This document shows, piece by piece, positions 16,222-25,430 of a stretch of DNA of 42,548 nucleotides. Every line of letters begins with the position of its first letter. Within the stretch, counting starts at the first letter, position 1. The stretch lies in the NCBI GenBank assembly GCA_902633985.1, contig CACPHV010000011.1:1-42548 (forward strand). Direction: 5' to 3'. The notes beneath the pieces are model-generated. The model saw only the letters and a program-made list of their open reading frames with translations, was not told where the DNA came from and did no database searches. The stretch comes from an uncultured Pelagibacteraceae bacterium (lineage in GTDB: Bacteria > Pseudomonadota > Alphaproteobacteria > Pelagibacterales > Pelagibacteraceae). The translations under genes and the position numbers were made by a program.

Positions 16222-17403
16222 ATGATTAATTATATATCAAAGCCTTTTAGATGGTTTTTTAAATTAGAAGCCGCAAGTGGACTAGTATTGTTGTTTGCTG
16301 CAATAATTGCATTATTTATAAGTAATTCTGGATTAGCAGATCTATATTTCTCTACTCTAAATAAATATTTGTTCATAGGTATTAATAATTTTGGATTAAA
16401 ATTATCAGTTTTACACTGGATTAATGATGCCTTAATGGCAATTTTCTTTTTTTTCGTAACTTTAGAAATTAAAAGAGAATTTTTACAGGGTGAGCTTTCA
16501 AATATAAAGCAAGCTTTATTGCCAATAATAGGTGCTGTAGGTGGAATGTTAGTTCCAGCATTGTTTTATGTTTTTATAAATTTAGGTGATAGTGAAACCT
16601 TAAATGGATGGGCAATTCCGTCAGCTACTGATATAGCTTTTTCTTTAGGAGTTTTATCTTTGTTAGGTAAAAGAGTTCCTTTGTCCTTAAAAGTATTTTT
16701 GACTGCGTTAGCTATAATAGATGACTTAGGAGCAATAGTAATTATTGCCCTATTCTACTCTGGAGATTTAAGTATTAAGTATTTAACCTTAATGTTATTG
16801 GCTTTTATTGTTTTGTTATTAATTAACAAATTTAATATTAAAAAGTTTCTACCTTACTTAATTGTAGGTCTTTTCCTTTGGGATTTTACACATAATTCTG
16901 GAATACACGCTACTATTGCGGGTGTTCTATTAGCCATGACAATTCCTCATAGAAAAAAAGAAAAAGATTTTTCTTTATTAATTAAAATAGAACATGCAAT
17001 TAGTCCGTATGTTGCTTTTGGAATAATGCCTTTATTCGCATTTGCAAATGCCGGAGTATCTTTAGAAGGTTTGTCTTTTGCGTCATTACTGAATAAGGTT
17101 CCTTTAGGAATCGTACTAGGACTATTCCTTGGTAAACAACTTGGTGTGTTTATATTTTCTTATATATCAATTAAATTAAAAGTAGCTCAAATGCCAAACG
17201 ATACAAGCTGGTACAATTTTTATGGTGTAGGAGTTCTTACGGGGATTGGATTTACTATGAGTTTATTTGTTGGAAATTTAGCTTTTGTTGAAAACATGCA
17301 ATATATGGATGGTGTAAAAATAGGTGTATTAACTGGGTCACTGTTATCCACTTTGTTTGGTTATTTTTTGATATTACTTACTCCCAATAAACCGAGTAAA
17401 TGA
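16222..17403 (+). CDS. nhaA: Na+/H+ antiporter NhaA
   Basis: Exchanges internal Na+ for external protons across the inner membrane and controls pH and sodium, relevant in seawater. The 393-residue protein has about twelve membrane segments, the ATDIAF motif with the equivalent of Asp133 (Asp137) and the paired aspartates IDDLG (Asp167/Asp168) that bind the ion. Other family pieces are FFFVTLEIKREFLQGEL (76-92), NSGIHATIAGVLLAMTIP and GIGFTMSLFVGNLAF. Length matches the E. coli protein. Its end overlaps the glutathione peroxidase gene by ATGA. Confidence 0.96.
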   Translation: MINYISKPFRWFFKLEAASGLVLLFAAIIALFISNSGLADLYFSTLNKYLFIGINNFGLKLSVLHWINDALMAIFFFFVTLEIKREFLQGELSNIKQALLPIIGAVGGMLVPALFYVFINLGDSETLNGWAIPSATDIAFSLGVLSLLGKRVPLSLKVFLTALAIIDDLGAIVIIALFYSGDLSIKYLTLMLLAFIVLLLINKFNIKKFLPYLIVGLFLWDFTHNSGIHATIAGVLLAMTIPHRKKEKDFSLLIKIEHAISPYVAFGIMPLFAFANAGVSLEGLSFASLLNKVPLGIVLGLFLGKQLGVFIFSYISIKLKVAQMPNDTSWYNFYGVGVLTGIGFTMSLFVGNLAFVENMQYMDGVKIGVLTGSLLSTLFGYFLILLTPNKPSK

Positions 17404-17942
17404 GAAAAGTAATATTTCTGATATCTATAATTATGTTTTTTTTTAAAACTTCAGCTAATGCAAACTATGAAAAAAAAATTTATGACTTCAGCATAGAGAG
17501 TATAACTGGTGAGACAATTAATTTTAAGGATTACAAAAATAAAGTTATTTTAGTTGTGAATACAGCAAGTTATTGCGGGTTTACTAAACAATATGATGAA
17601 TTGCAGGAATTGTGGGATTTATATAAAGAAAAAGGTTTGATTGTTCTTGGTGTTCCATCTAATTCATTTAATCAAGAAAAGAGTAATGATTCAGATGTAA
17701 AAGAATTTTGTGAAGTAAATTTTAATATTAACTTTCCTCTTACAACTATTACAGAGGTAAAAGGCAAAAATTCACATGAAATTTTTAAATGGGCAAAAGA
17801 AAATCATGGAAAATCTGCTGTCCCTAAATGGAATTTTCATAAAATTCTAATTAATAAAGAAGGCAAGGTAGAAGATACTTTTGCATCAATGACAAAACCA
17901 ATGTCAAAAAAAATAATTAAAGCTATAGAAAATATCTTATAA
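17400..17942 (+). CDS. Secreted glutathione peroxidase-like protein
   Basis: A thiol peroxidase of the GPx family that reduces peroxides. The 180-residue protein begins with a signal peptide (cleavage near ANA/N, residue 20-22), so it probably acts in the periplasm, where the reductant would be thioredoxin-like rather than glutathione. The catalytic cysteine is Cys59 in VNTASYCGFT (Cys, not selenocysteine), followed by the VPSNSFNQE segment and the WNFHK motif with its Trp/Asn. It is coupled to nhaA by ATGA. Its stop and that of the convergent MBL gene share the palindrome TTATAA. Confidence 0.93.
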   Translation: MRKVIFLISIIMFFFKTSANANYEKKIYDFSIESITGETINFKDYKNKVILVVNTASYCGFTKQYDELQELWDLYKEKGLIVLGVPSNSFNQEKSNDSDVKEFCEVNFNINFPLTTITEVKGKNSHEIFKWAKENHGKSAVPKWNFHKILINKEGKVEDTFASMTKPMSKKIIKAIENIL

Positions 17943-18707
17943 GTTTATTGTTAATCCATCATGTGCTGGAATAACATTTTTTGGTATTATTTTTTTAAGC
18001 ACTTTATAATCGAGTACTGGCGATAAGTTTGTAAGAATAGCTTTTTTAGGTTTGAATTTTTTTATTATAGCTAGTGAAGTCTCTAAATTAAAGTGTGATG
18101 GATGAAAATTGTACCACAAACAATCGACAATTAAATATTTAAGATTTTTAAAATATTTATGATCTTTGTTATAAATTTTGCTTACATCACTTATATATGC
18201 TAATTTTTTATTAATAATAAAGCAATTTGATTTTACTTTACCATGTTCTACCATAATTGATTGAATACTAAATTTTTTATTATTATTTTTTATAAATATT
18301 TTTTTTGGCAACTTATTAAGTTTAAGAGTTGCAGGATATTCTTTTGAATGACTTTTAAAAATATAAGAAAATGTAGAGTTAAGATATTGCGAGGTATATT
18401 TATCAGCGTAAACATCAAGCTGTTTTCTGCTGTTTATATAAAAAGATCTCAAATCATTTATCCCATGAGTTTGATCACCATGCATATGAGAATATAATAC
18501 TTTATTTATTTTATTTATTTTATGTCTTAAAAGTTGTTGTCGTAGGTCAGGTGATGTATCTATAAGAATATTTTCATCCTTGGTTTTTATTAAAGCTGAA
18601 CATCTTGTCCTATAATTTTTTTTATTATTAGGATCACAATTTCCAAAGAAACCATCTGGCCTGGGTACACCCATTGAACTACCACATCCTAGAATAATAA
18701 ATTTCAT
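17937..18707 (-). CDS. PhnP-like MBL-fold metallo-hydrolase
   Basis: A 256-residue metallo-beta-lactamase-fold hydrolase. The start GCGSSMGVPRPDGFFGNC and the Cys-containing NNKKNYRTRCSALI segment are typical of the PhnP/cyclic phosphodiesterase-like branch. The metal-binding HMHGDQTH gives His74, His76, Asp78 and His81, with further ligands in VEHGK and the C-terminal PAHDG. Substrate is probably a phosphodiester, possibly a cyclic nucleotide, but no phosphonate genes are present. The ATG at 18707 is chosen, 5 bp after the tatD-like stop; a TTG at 18716 overlapping that stop is the alternative. It ends the nine-gene run. Confidence 0.88.
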   Translation of the reverse strand: MKFIILGCGSSMGVPRPDGFFGNCDPNNKKNYRTRCSALIKTKDENILIDTSPDLRQQLLRHKINKINKVLYSHMHGDQTHGINDLRSFYINSRKQLDVYADKYTSQYLNSTFSYIFKSHSKEYPATLKLNKLPKKIFIKNNNKKFSIQSIMVEHGKVKSNCFIINKKLAYISDVSKIYNKDHKYFKNLKYLIVDCLWYNFHPSHFNLETSLAIIKKFKPKKAILTNLSPVLDYKVLKKIIPKNVIPAHDGLTINL

Positions 18708-18712
18708 TAATT

Positions 18713-19474
18713 TCAATTAAAAAAAAGTTTATTAAAGTTATCCGTAGTTTTTTTAATAAGATCTTCTTTGGATAAACTTTTAATTTCTGCTAATTTTGCA
18801 GCAGTAAAATCAATAAATGATGGTTCATTTTTTTTTCCTCTTTTAGGAACTGGGGCTAAAAAAGGACTATCTGTCTCAATTAAAATATTATCCATTGGAA
18901 TTGATTTGAACGTACTTTGTAGATCCAATGAATTTTTAAAAGTAATGATACCGCTTGCTGAAAAGTATGAATTTAAAGTCATTAATTTTTCTGAGAATTC
19001 TTTAGACCCAGTAAAACAATGCATCAAAATTTTAAGGTTTTCATTTTTATATTCACTTAAAATCTCAAAAGTTTCTTTTTCTGCATCTCTTGAATGAACA
19101 ATTAATGGAATATTGGTTTTTAAGGATGCATCTATATGTTCTCTAAAACTTGCTATCTGTTTGTCTTTTTCACTATTATTATAATAAAAATCTAAGCCTG
19201 TTTCTCCAATTCCGATAATTTTTGAGTTTTCATTGAGACTTTCAATTATCTGCTTTGAAGTAATAATATCTTTGGAGCTTTCATGAGGATGAATGCCAAT
19301 AGTACCATATATCATCTCATCTTTATTGATTAAATCTTTTACTCTAGAAAAACTTTCAAATGAAGTTGAGATAGTTAATAATTTTTCTATACCCACTTCT
19401 TTTGATCTTTGTATTACATTAGCTAAATCACTTAATAATGGTTCATGATCTAGATGGCAGTGTGAATCAATCAT
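18713..19474 (-). CDS. TatD-family metal-dependent hydrolase (DNase)
   Basis: A 253-residue TIM-barrel hydrolase of the TatD/YcfH branch. Metal-binding features are MIDSHCHLDHE at the start, GIGETGLDFYY (about 92-102), LIVHSRDAEKETFEIL, MHCFTGS and IETDSPFLAPVP. Family members are Mg2+-dependent 3'-5' exonucleases or D-aminoacyl-tRNA deacylase-like enzymes; the exact activity is uncertain. It overlaps metG by 8 nt. The metG-tatD-MBL order is widespread in alphaproteobacteria. Confidence 0.93.
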   Translation of the reverse strand: MIDSHCHLDHEPLLSDLANVIQRSKEVGIEKLLTISTSFESFSRVKDLINKDEMIYGTIGIHPHESSKDIITSKQIIESLNENSKIIGIGETGLDFYYNNSEKDKQIASFREHIDASLKTNIPLIVHSRDAEKETFEILSEYKNENLKILMHCFTGSKEFSEKLMTLNSYFSASGIITFKNSLDLQSTFKSIPMDNILIETDSPFLAPVPKRGKKNEPSFIDFTAAKLAEIKSLSKEDLIKKTTDNFNKLFFN

Positions 19475-21008
19475 TGTTTTTCTCTATTTTTTTAAAAAGT
19501 ATGTCTATTTTATTAATATTATTACCTTTTGTTAAATACTCATTATTAGAGACTGAGTCTAATTTTATATTTTTTTCTTCAATGTCAAAAATCTTTAATG
19601 CCTTTAAAGAAGATTCAGGAATAATTGGATATAGTAAAAAACTTATTTTTCTAACAATTTCTAAAGTAGTGTAAACAATGGTATTTAATCTAATCATATC
19701 GTCTTTCTTTTTCCATGGTTCTTGATCATTAAAATATTTGTTAGCCTCAAAAAGTGAATTTACAATATAATCAATGTAAAAATTAATATTTTGACTGTCA
19801 ATTTGTGACCTAATATTGTCTAAATTGTCTTTATACTTATTAAGTATTAATAAATCCTCGTCATGAAATTTAATTTCTAATGGAATTTTTCCATCACAAT
19901 TTTTTACTACAAAAGCTGTTACACGCTGACATAAATTTCCATAATTGTTAGCTAGATCACTATTAATACAATCTTCTAACCTTTCTTGAGATATATTTCC
20001 ATCATTCCCAAAAGAAACTTCTTTAATTAAGTAGTATCTTAAAGGATCTAAACCATACTCTTTAATTATCTCAAGTGGATCAAGAATATTTCCTTTAGAT
20101 TTAGACATTTTTTCTTCCCCTGATAATATCCATCCATGCCCGTAAACTCTCTTTGGTAGATCAATTTTTGCTGCTAATAAAAAGGCAGGCCAATAAACAG
20201 CGTGAAATCTAAGTATATCTTTTCCAATTAAATGTATTGAGGCTGGCCAAAATTTTTTAAATAAATCATCATTTGTATTAGGATAGTTTAATGCACTTAA
20301 ATAATTTGTTAAAGCATCGAGCCAAACATATATCACGTGATTTTTATTATTTGGAACTGGTATACCCCATGAAAAACTTTTTCTACTTACAGAAAGATCT
20401 TTAAGACCACTTTTTACAAAACTAATAACTTCATTTTTTCTAGATTGAGGGGAAATGAAATCTGGATTAGCTTTATAATAGTCTAATAAAGGTTTTTCCC
20501 ACTTTGAAAGTCTAAAAAAATAAGATTCTTCTTCAATCCATTCAACAGGAGATTTTGATGATATAGCAATTTTTTTTCCATCTAATTCCTCAATTTCATC
20601 CTCGTTATAAAAAGCTTCATCTGATATTGAATACCATCCAGAATAGTTTGATAAATATATATCGTCATTTTTCTCAAGTTCATTCCAAAGATGCTGAACT
20701 GTTTTTTTATGTCTAGCTTCTGTAGTTCTAATAAAATCAGTATTTGATAAATTCAACGTATCCGAAAGATCTCTAAAGGTTTGACTAATTTGATCACAAA
20801 ATACTAGAGGCTCTTTCCCAGCTTTTTCAGCAGATCTTTGAATTTTTAATCCATGTTCGTCTGTACCTGTGAGAAAATGGACCTGATAATTATCAATTAT
20901 TTTAAATCTTGCAAAAAAATCTGCGACAATACTTGAATATGCATGACCCATATGAGGCTTACCTGATGGATAGTATATAGGCGTAGTAATATAATAAGTT
21001 TTATCCAT
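19467..21008 (-). CDS. metG: Methionyl-tRNA synthetase
   Basis: Charges tRNA-Met in the cytoplasm. The 513-residue class I synthetase has the HIGH-type signature HMGHAYS (residues 19-25), the KMSKS loop (EKMSKSKGN) and the GWYSISDEAFY segment found in synthetases that lack the zinc-knuckle cysteines. There is no C-terminal tRNA-binding (Arc1p-like) domain, in keeping with the short alphaproteobacterial form. It overlaps holB upstream and the tatD-like gene downstream, each by 8 nt. Confidence 0.96.
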   Translation of the reverse strand: MDKTYYITTPIYYPSGKPHMGHAYSSIVADFFARFKIIDNYQVHFLTGTDEHGLKIQRSAEKAGKEPLVFCDQISQTFRDLSDTLNLSNTDFIRTTEARHKKTVQHLWNELEKNDDIYLSNYSGWYSISDEAFYNEDEIEELDGKKIAISSKSPVEWIEEESYFFRLSKWEKPLLDYYKANPDFISPQSRKNEVISFVKSGLKDLSVSRKSFSWGIPVPNNKNHVIYVWLDALTNYLSALNYPNTNDDLFKKFWPASIHLIGKDILRFHAVYWPAFLLAAKIDLPKRVYGHGWILSGEEKMSKSKGNILDPLEIIKEYGLDPLRYYLIKEVSFGNDGNISQERLEDCINSDLANNYGNLCQRVTAFVVKNCDGKIPLEIKFHDEDLLILNKYKDNLDNIRSQIDSQNINFYIDYIVNSLFEANKYFNDQEPWKKKDDMIRLNTIVYTTLEIVRKISFLLYPIIPESSLKALKIFDIEEKNIKLDSVSNNEYLTKGNNINKIDILFKKIEKNND

Positions 21009-21930
21009 TTAGTATTTTGTCCTCAAACTCCATAAACAATGTTTCCTCATCTAAATTATAAGTTTTAGTATTGTTTATTTTTTCTAAAAAATAATGGTAT
21101 GACTTTAATAAACTAATATTTTCCATAGATATATTGTTTCTAAAATAAAGTTCAATAAAAGAATAAATGATTTCAATAATTGATTTATCTTTTTTATAAA
21201 TTTTATCTTTAATTATATTCGTTAGTGTTGTGTTTAAATCAAAATTAACAAGATCTAAGTCAAATTCTTTAGATAACATAATTAATTTAAATAATTTTCC
21301 AGGAGTAGCATAATAATCAAATAACTTGTTATTGATAATAGTATTTATGTCATCGTTTAATAATTGATTAATAATTTTAATAGACTGATCTTTTGTTAAA
21401 TATACATTGAAATTTAAACATCTAGATTTAAGAGTTGGTAACACTCTTTTATTGTTATTAATTAAAATAAAATTTATATTTTCATTGGGTTCTTCTAAAA
21501 ATTTTAACAAAGCATTAATAGAATTTAAGTTTAATAATTCAATATTATCAATTAACACAAATCTTTTTTTTTTATTAAATGAGGATTTGTTTAGATTTAT
21601 TATCAATTCCCTAATTTGATTTATATCAATATTTTTTTTATCTTCTTGAACATCAATTAGGTAAAAATTTGGGCTAGATTTATTTTGTATTAATTTGTAT
21701 GACCTATTTTCAGAATTAATTTTTTTATTTTCATAATCATATGAATGTTCTTCATTTTCTGATAAAATAAAATTAATTAAATGATATGCTAATGTTGATT
21801 TTCCAATGCCTTTTTCACCAGATAAAAGAATTTTATTAGGCAAAGTATCATTTTTAGATAATTTATATAATTGATTAAAAATTTCTTGATGCTCAAATAA
21901 ATTTGTTTGAGTTGAGGGATGTAAATTCAT
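21001..21930 (-). CDS. holB: DNA polymerase III delta' subunit
   Basis: Clamp-loader subunit that helps place the beta clamp on DNA. The 309-residue protein has an AAA+ fold with P-loop GEKGIGKSTLA (38-48), the LIDNIELLNLNSINALLKFLEEP segment (the DnaX/HolB-like Walker B and sensor region) and LKSRC as the SRC motif. The C-terminal third is low-complexity and Asn/Ile-rich, as is usual in very AT-rich genomes. The zinc-binding cysteines of DnaX-type subunits are absent. It is joined to tmk by ATGA and overlaps metG by 8 nt, the canonical tmk-holB-metG order. Confidence 0.9.
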   Translation of the reverse strand: MNLHPSTQTNLFEHQEIFNQLYKLSKNDTLPNKILLSGEKGIGKSTLAYHLINFILSENEEHSYDYENKKINSENRSYKLIQNKSSPNFYLIDVQEDKKNIDINQIRELIINLNKSSFNKKKRFVLIDNIELLNLNSINALLKFLEEPNENINFILINNNKRVLPTLKSRCLNFNVYLTKDQSIKIINQLLNDDINTIINNKLFDYYATPGKLFKLIMLSKEFDLDLVNFDLNTTLTNIIKDKIYKKDKSIIEIIYSFIELYFRNNISMENISLLKSYHYFLEKINNTKTYNLDEETLFMEFEDKILNG

Positions 21931-22541
21931 TTAATTAATTTTTTGATTTGATTTATAATTAAATCTTCATTTTGATTTATATCCAAATTTGAATCTATTA
22001 TTTTGTAAGATTTTTTGTTCATTTTAGCTAATTTTAAAAAACCTCTTTGAACTTTATTGTAAAAATTCATATCAAACTGGTCATATCGATTTAATGATTT
22101 TCTTTTTTTTAATCTTTGTAATAAGTTTCTTTTATTTACAACATTAAGAAATGTAAAGTCGATTTTAATTTTCTTTAATAAAAATCTGTTTATCATATTT
22201 ATAATTTTTAAATCAACACCCATGCCATAATGTTGATACGCAATAGTTGAGTCTATAAATCTATCAATTAAAATAATTTTTTTTTTATGTGATTTTTTTA
22301 TAAGATGTATGTTTTCACTACGTGCAGCTAAATATAAAAGTAAGTCAGTGTGGATATTAAAATTAGATTTTTTATTTAAAATTAATCTTCTTATTTTTTC
22401 CGAATTTAAACTACCGCCTGGTTCTCTTATTTTTATAAATTTTATTTTATTTTTATTTAAAAATCTTGAAACTTTATTTACATGGTGACTTTTACCACTG
22501 CCCTCTATACCTTCAAAGACAATGATAGGTTTTTTAGACAT
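21927..22541 (-). CDS. tmk: Thymidylate kinase
   Basis: Phosphorylates dTMP to dTDP for DNA synthesis. The 204-residue protein has the P-loop FEGIEGSGKS (9-18), the IREPGGS motif (38-44) and the DRFIDSTIAYQ segment (about 92-102) with the dTMP-contacting residues. The lid region is short and Lys-rich (RLKKRKSLNRYDQ), which fits type II-like enzymes. It overlaps the D,D-carboxypeptidase by 8 nt and is joined to holB by ATGA. Confidence 0.95.
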   Translation of the reverse strand: MSKKPIIVFEGIEGSGKSHHVNKVSRFLNKNKIKFIKIREPGGSLNSEKIRRLILNKKSNFNIHTDLLLYLAARSENIHLIKKSHKKKIILIDRFIDSTIAYQHYGMGVDLKIINMINRFLLKKIKIDFTFLNVVNKRNLLQRLKKRKSLNRYDQFDMNFYNKVQRGFLKLAKMNKKSYKIIDSNLDINQNEDLIINQIKKLIK

Positions 22542-23685
22542 CGCCCCAAATTAAATAATTAATTGATTTTATTAATCTCGTAAAAAAATTAACTTTTTTA
22601 ATTTCTTTAGATGAAAGCAGATCATACTCACCTACAAGTTCTTGATCATATACAACTCTTAAAGTGGCTATTTTTTCGTCTTTTTCAATTGGTGCTTCTA
22701 CAGGTCCCTCATATCTAACAACAACTTTTAAAAGTTTTTTTTTTGCTTTTTTAATCGTTTTATAAATATCCTCATTAGTATAAGCTGCCACACTATCTTC
22801 TTTACCTAGCCAAACATCTATTTTATGTAACGGTTTCTTGGCTTTAGCTATTTCAACAAGATCATAGTTAGTAAGACCATATGTAAGTAATTTTGCGCTC
22901 TCTTTAGATCGAGCATTTTTTGTACTAAATCCGCTTCCAACTGCAATCAATCTTCTACCTTTTCTATTGATTGAGGATGCTAAAGAATATTTTTCAACAG
23001 CTAAATAACCAGTTTTTATTCCATCAGCTCCAAGATTTTTATAAAGTAAAGGATTTCTATTTCCTTGAGTTATTGGGTCACCTCCTGTTCGATCCCAAGT
23101 AAATTCTTTTTCAGCAAACATTTTGTAGAACTCTGGATGTTGTTTAATTAAATATCTAGACATTTTTAATATATCTCTAACCGTTGAATAATTGTCTGGG
23201 TCATTTATTCCTGATGAATTAGAAAAATTTGTGTTTTCCATACCTAATTCTTGTGCTTTAGCTGTCATTAAAATTGTAAATTCTTCTTCGGTACCTGCTA
23301 TACCTTCAGCTAATGCTATACATGCATCATTGCCAGAAGCGACAATAATACCTCTTAATAAATTTTCTACAGACACTTCATCACCTACCATTATAAACAT
23401 TGATGAATATCCCGATGTAGATAATCTCCATGCTCTTTCAGAAATTATAAATTTTTCATCTAAACTAAGATCACCAGTTTTTATTAAATCAAAAGCGATA
23501 ATTGCCGTCATGATTTTTGTCATAGATGCTGGATAAATAGAAATATCAGGTTCTTTTTCATAGAGAATTTCTCCAGAATGATAATCCTGTAAAATTGCAG
23601 TTCTTGCTTTTACATCAAAATTTGCATTTGAATTATTTATGATTAAAAAACTAAAAGAAAATACAATTAATAATAATCTAAACAT
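22534..23685 (-). CDS. D-alanyl-D-alanine carboxypeptidase (PBP5/6 type)
   Basis: Trims the terminal D-Ala from peptidoglycan stem peptides in the periplasm. The 383-residue protein has a signal peptide (cleavage near residue 22), the catalytic SMTK tetrad (Ser54, Lys57), SGN (117-119) and KTG (224-226), and a C-terminal PBP5-C-like beta domain with an amphipathic end (FFTRLIKSINYLIWGDV) that likely anchors it to the membrane. It lies in a block with two other wall genes (RlpA-like and MltB-like) and overlaps both neighbours by 8 nt. Confidence 0.94.
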   Translation of the reverse strand: MFRLLLIVFSFSFLIINNSNANFDVKARTAILQDYHSGEILYEKEPDISIYPASMTKIMTAIIAFDLIKTGDLSLDEKFIISERAWRLSTSGYSSMFIMVGDEVSVENLLRGIIVASGNDACIALAEGIAGTEEEFTILMTAKAQELGMENTNFSNSSGINDPDNYSTVRDILKMSRYLIKQHPEFYKMFAEKEFTWDRTGGDPITQGNRNPLLYKNLGADGIKTGYLAVEKYSLASSINRKGRRLIAVGSGFSTKNARSKESAKLLTYGLTNYDLVEIAKAKKPLHKIDVWLGKEDSVAAYTNEDIYKTIKKAKKKLLKVVVRYEGPVEAPIEKDEKIATLRVVYDQELVGEYDLLSSKEIKKVNFFTRLIKSINYLIWGDV

Positions 23686-24439
23686 CTTTCAATATTTCTA
23701 TATTTTCAAAATTTAATACATTAATTTCATTAAATGATTTCTCTAGTTTTTTTATATCATTAAATGGTCCCAATAATACCCTATATTTGGTTTTAGATAG
23801 TTTCTTAATAACAGATTTTTTTATATTTGTTTCATCTTTTATTCTTTTGACCATATTTTCAGCTGAGTCTCTATAATAAAAATCTGCAATCTTGATCGAA
23901 TACAAAAATTTATTTTTTTGAATTTTTATTTCTTTTACTTTTTCTTCACCTAAATTATCTATAGTAATTCCATCTACAGGTGCCTTCTCAGCTACTTTCT
24001 TCTCTTCATCGAATGTTTTAGCTTTTTTAGCAACAAAAGTTGAATTCTTTGATATTAAAACAAGATCAATATATGGTTCATTAGGATCAAGAGATAGTTC
24101 CTCAGCAATTCTCTTAGTAATTACTGAATTGTAAAAATTAGAAAAATTGACATTATTTGAGATCACTTCAGCTATAACTGACTTGTTGTTCAGAGGATTA
24201 CTAATTTTAACATACGAATTTTTTTTGATTTTATTATGAAAAATTAAAAGAGATCTATTATCAATTTTTTTTGATATCTTTTTTTCTTTTTTTAATTCAT
24301 CATCATAAATTAAGGCAAATCCAGTATTACTATACTTTTGATCACTTATATAAACTAAGGATTTATTATTTTGATCAAATTGATTACATGCTGATAAAAA
24401 AAATACCGATATAATTAACAAAAATTTTTTAAAGTTCAT
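23678..24439 (-). CDS. RlpA-like SPOR-domain lipoprotein, degenerate
   Basis: A 253-residue lipoprotein (lipobox LSAC, Cys18). The middle (about 35-118) resembles the double-psi beta-barrel of RlpA septal lytic transglycosylases, with SYVKISNPLNNKSVIAEV matching the VTNLxNGRSVxVRV strand and RIAEELSLDP matching the DLSxxAAxxLGL helix. The catalytic NDRGPF loop is replaced by SNNVNFSNF, lacking the aspartate. The C-terminal 75 residues are a SPOR domain (YSIKIADFYYRDSAENM... RVLLGPF) that binds denuded septal glycan. It is therefore likely a septal-localised, possibly non-catalytic protein. It sits between mltB and the carboxypeptidase, as in other alphaproteobacteria. Confidence 0.75.
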   Translation of the reverse strand: MNFKKFLLIISVFFLSACNQFDQNNKSLVYISDQKYSNTGFALIYDDELKKEKKISKKIDNRSLLIFHNKIKKNSYVKISNPLNNKSVIAEVISNNVNFSNFYNSVITKRIAEELSLDPNEPYIDLVLISKNSTFVAKKAKTFDEEKKVAEKAPVDGITIDNLGEEKVKEIKIQKNKFLYSIKIADFYYRDSAENMVKRIKDETNIKKSVIKKLSKTKYRVLLGPFNDIKKLEKSFNEINVLNFENIEILKDV

Positions 24440-25430
24440 TTTTAAATTTATCTTTTAATGTACAAACAGCTAGAGCAAATCGCAAAGACCTATTCCATTG
24501 TAATATTATTTCATAGTTATCAAATACAATGTAAGCTGGGTTTAAATTTTCCGCATCAGGTATAATATCTTTATCTGGTGTTACAATCGCTACTTTTAAA
24601 TTGTTATACTTGGTATCTATTTGATCATTATTTTTGATATATTTTCTAAAATATTTTAATTTTTTTTTATCATGAAGTTTTTTTGCAGAAATGTTTAGAT
24701 ATTTATTTGGTATGTCTTCTAATAAATCAATTCTATAGAAACAAGGATTTTCACTTTTCCAGCCTATTTGATTTAAATAGTTTGATGCAGAAGCATAAGC
24801 ATCATTATTATTTTTTAAATCTATATATCCGTTACCATCATGGTCAATTGCATAATTTTTCATAGTAGATGGCATAAATTGAAAAAATCCAAATGCTCCT
24901 GCCCAAGATCCATACAATGTTTTGTAATCTATCTGTTTCTTTTCAATTAATCTTAAAAGAATTAATAGTTCATTTGTAAAAAATTCTGATCTTCTTTTAT
25001 CAAAACTTAATGTTGCTAAAGAGGATAAAATATCCATTTTTCCAACGTAAGTTCCAAAATTAGTCTCTATGCCCATAAGAGCTAATAGCAACTCTCTTTC
25101 TATATCAAATTTATTTTCAACAGAATTTATTAATTTTGAATTTTTCTCATAAAACTTTTTTCCTAAAGAAACTTTTTTTGTTGATGTCCTTTTTGAAATA
25201 TACGTTTTAGTATCTTCATAAAATTCTGGCTGATATCTATCGTATTTTATTACATCTGACAAAAATTTAGTCTCGGACATAACAGTATCAAAAGTTTTTT
25301 CAGAAATATTGTTTTTGAGAGCTAACTGCTTAAAGTTTAATTTCCAATTTTCAAATTCTTTATTAATATCGGCAAATGAGGTATTAATTGAAATTAAGAT
25401 TAAAAATAAAAAAATATTAATTTGTTTCAT
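24429..25430 (-). CDS. mltB: MltB-type lytic murein transglycosylase
   Basis: Cleaves peptidoglycan glycan strands in the periplasm (GH103). The 333-residue protein has a signal peptide (cleavage near SFA/D, residue 20), the catalytic glutamate in LMGIETNFGTYVG (Glu122), SLATLSFDKRRSEFFTNEL and the GSWAGAFGFFQFMPST motif followed by DGNGYIDL and ASASNYLNQIGW. No lipobox is seen, so it is predicted to be soluble. It overlaps the rarD-like gene by 14 nt and the RlpA-like gene by 11 nt; with the carboxypeptidase these form a wall-remodelling trio. Confidence 0.92.
   Translation of the reverse strand: MKQINIFLFLILISINTSFADINKEFENWKLNFKQLALKNNISEKTFDTVMSETKFLSDVIKYDRYQPEFYEDTKTYISKRTSTKKVSLGKKFYEKNSKLINSVENKFDIERELLLALMGIETNFGTYVGKMDILSSLATLSFDKRRSEFFTNELLILLRLIEKKQIDYKTLYGSWAGAFGFFQFMPSTMKNYAIDHDGNGYIDLKNNNDAYASASNYLNQIGWKSENPCFYRIDLLEDIPNKYLNISAKKLHDKKKLKYFRKYIKNNDQIDTKYNNLKVAIVTPDKDIIPDAENLNPAYIVFDNYEIILQWNRSLRFALAVCTLKDKFKNEL

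Noticed and set aside
18768..19674. Plus-strand frames opposite the tatD-like gene and metG
   Set aside because: The minus-strand genes have clear catalytic motifs over the whole range, and the plus-strand translations are composition-driven.
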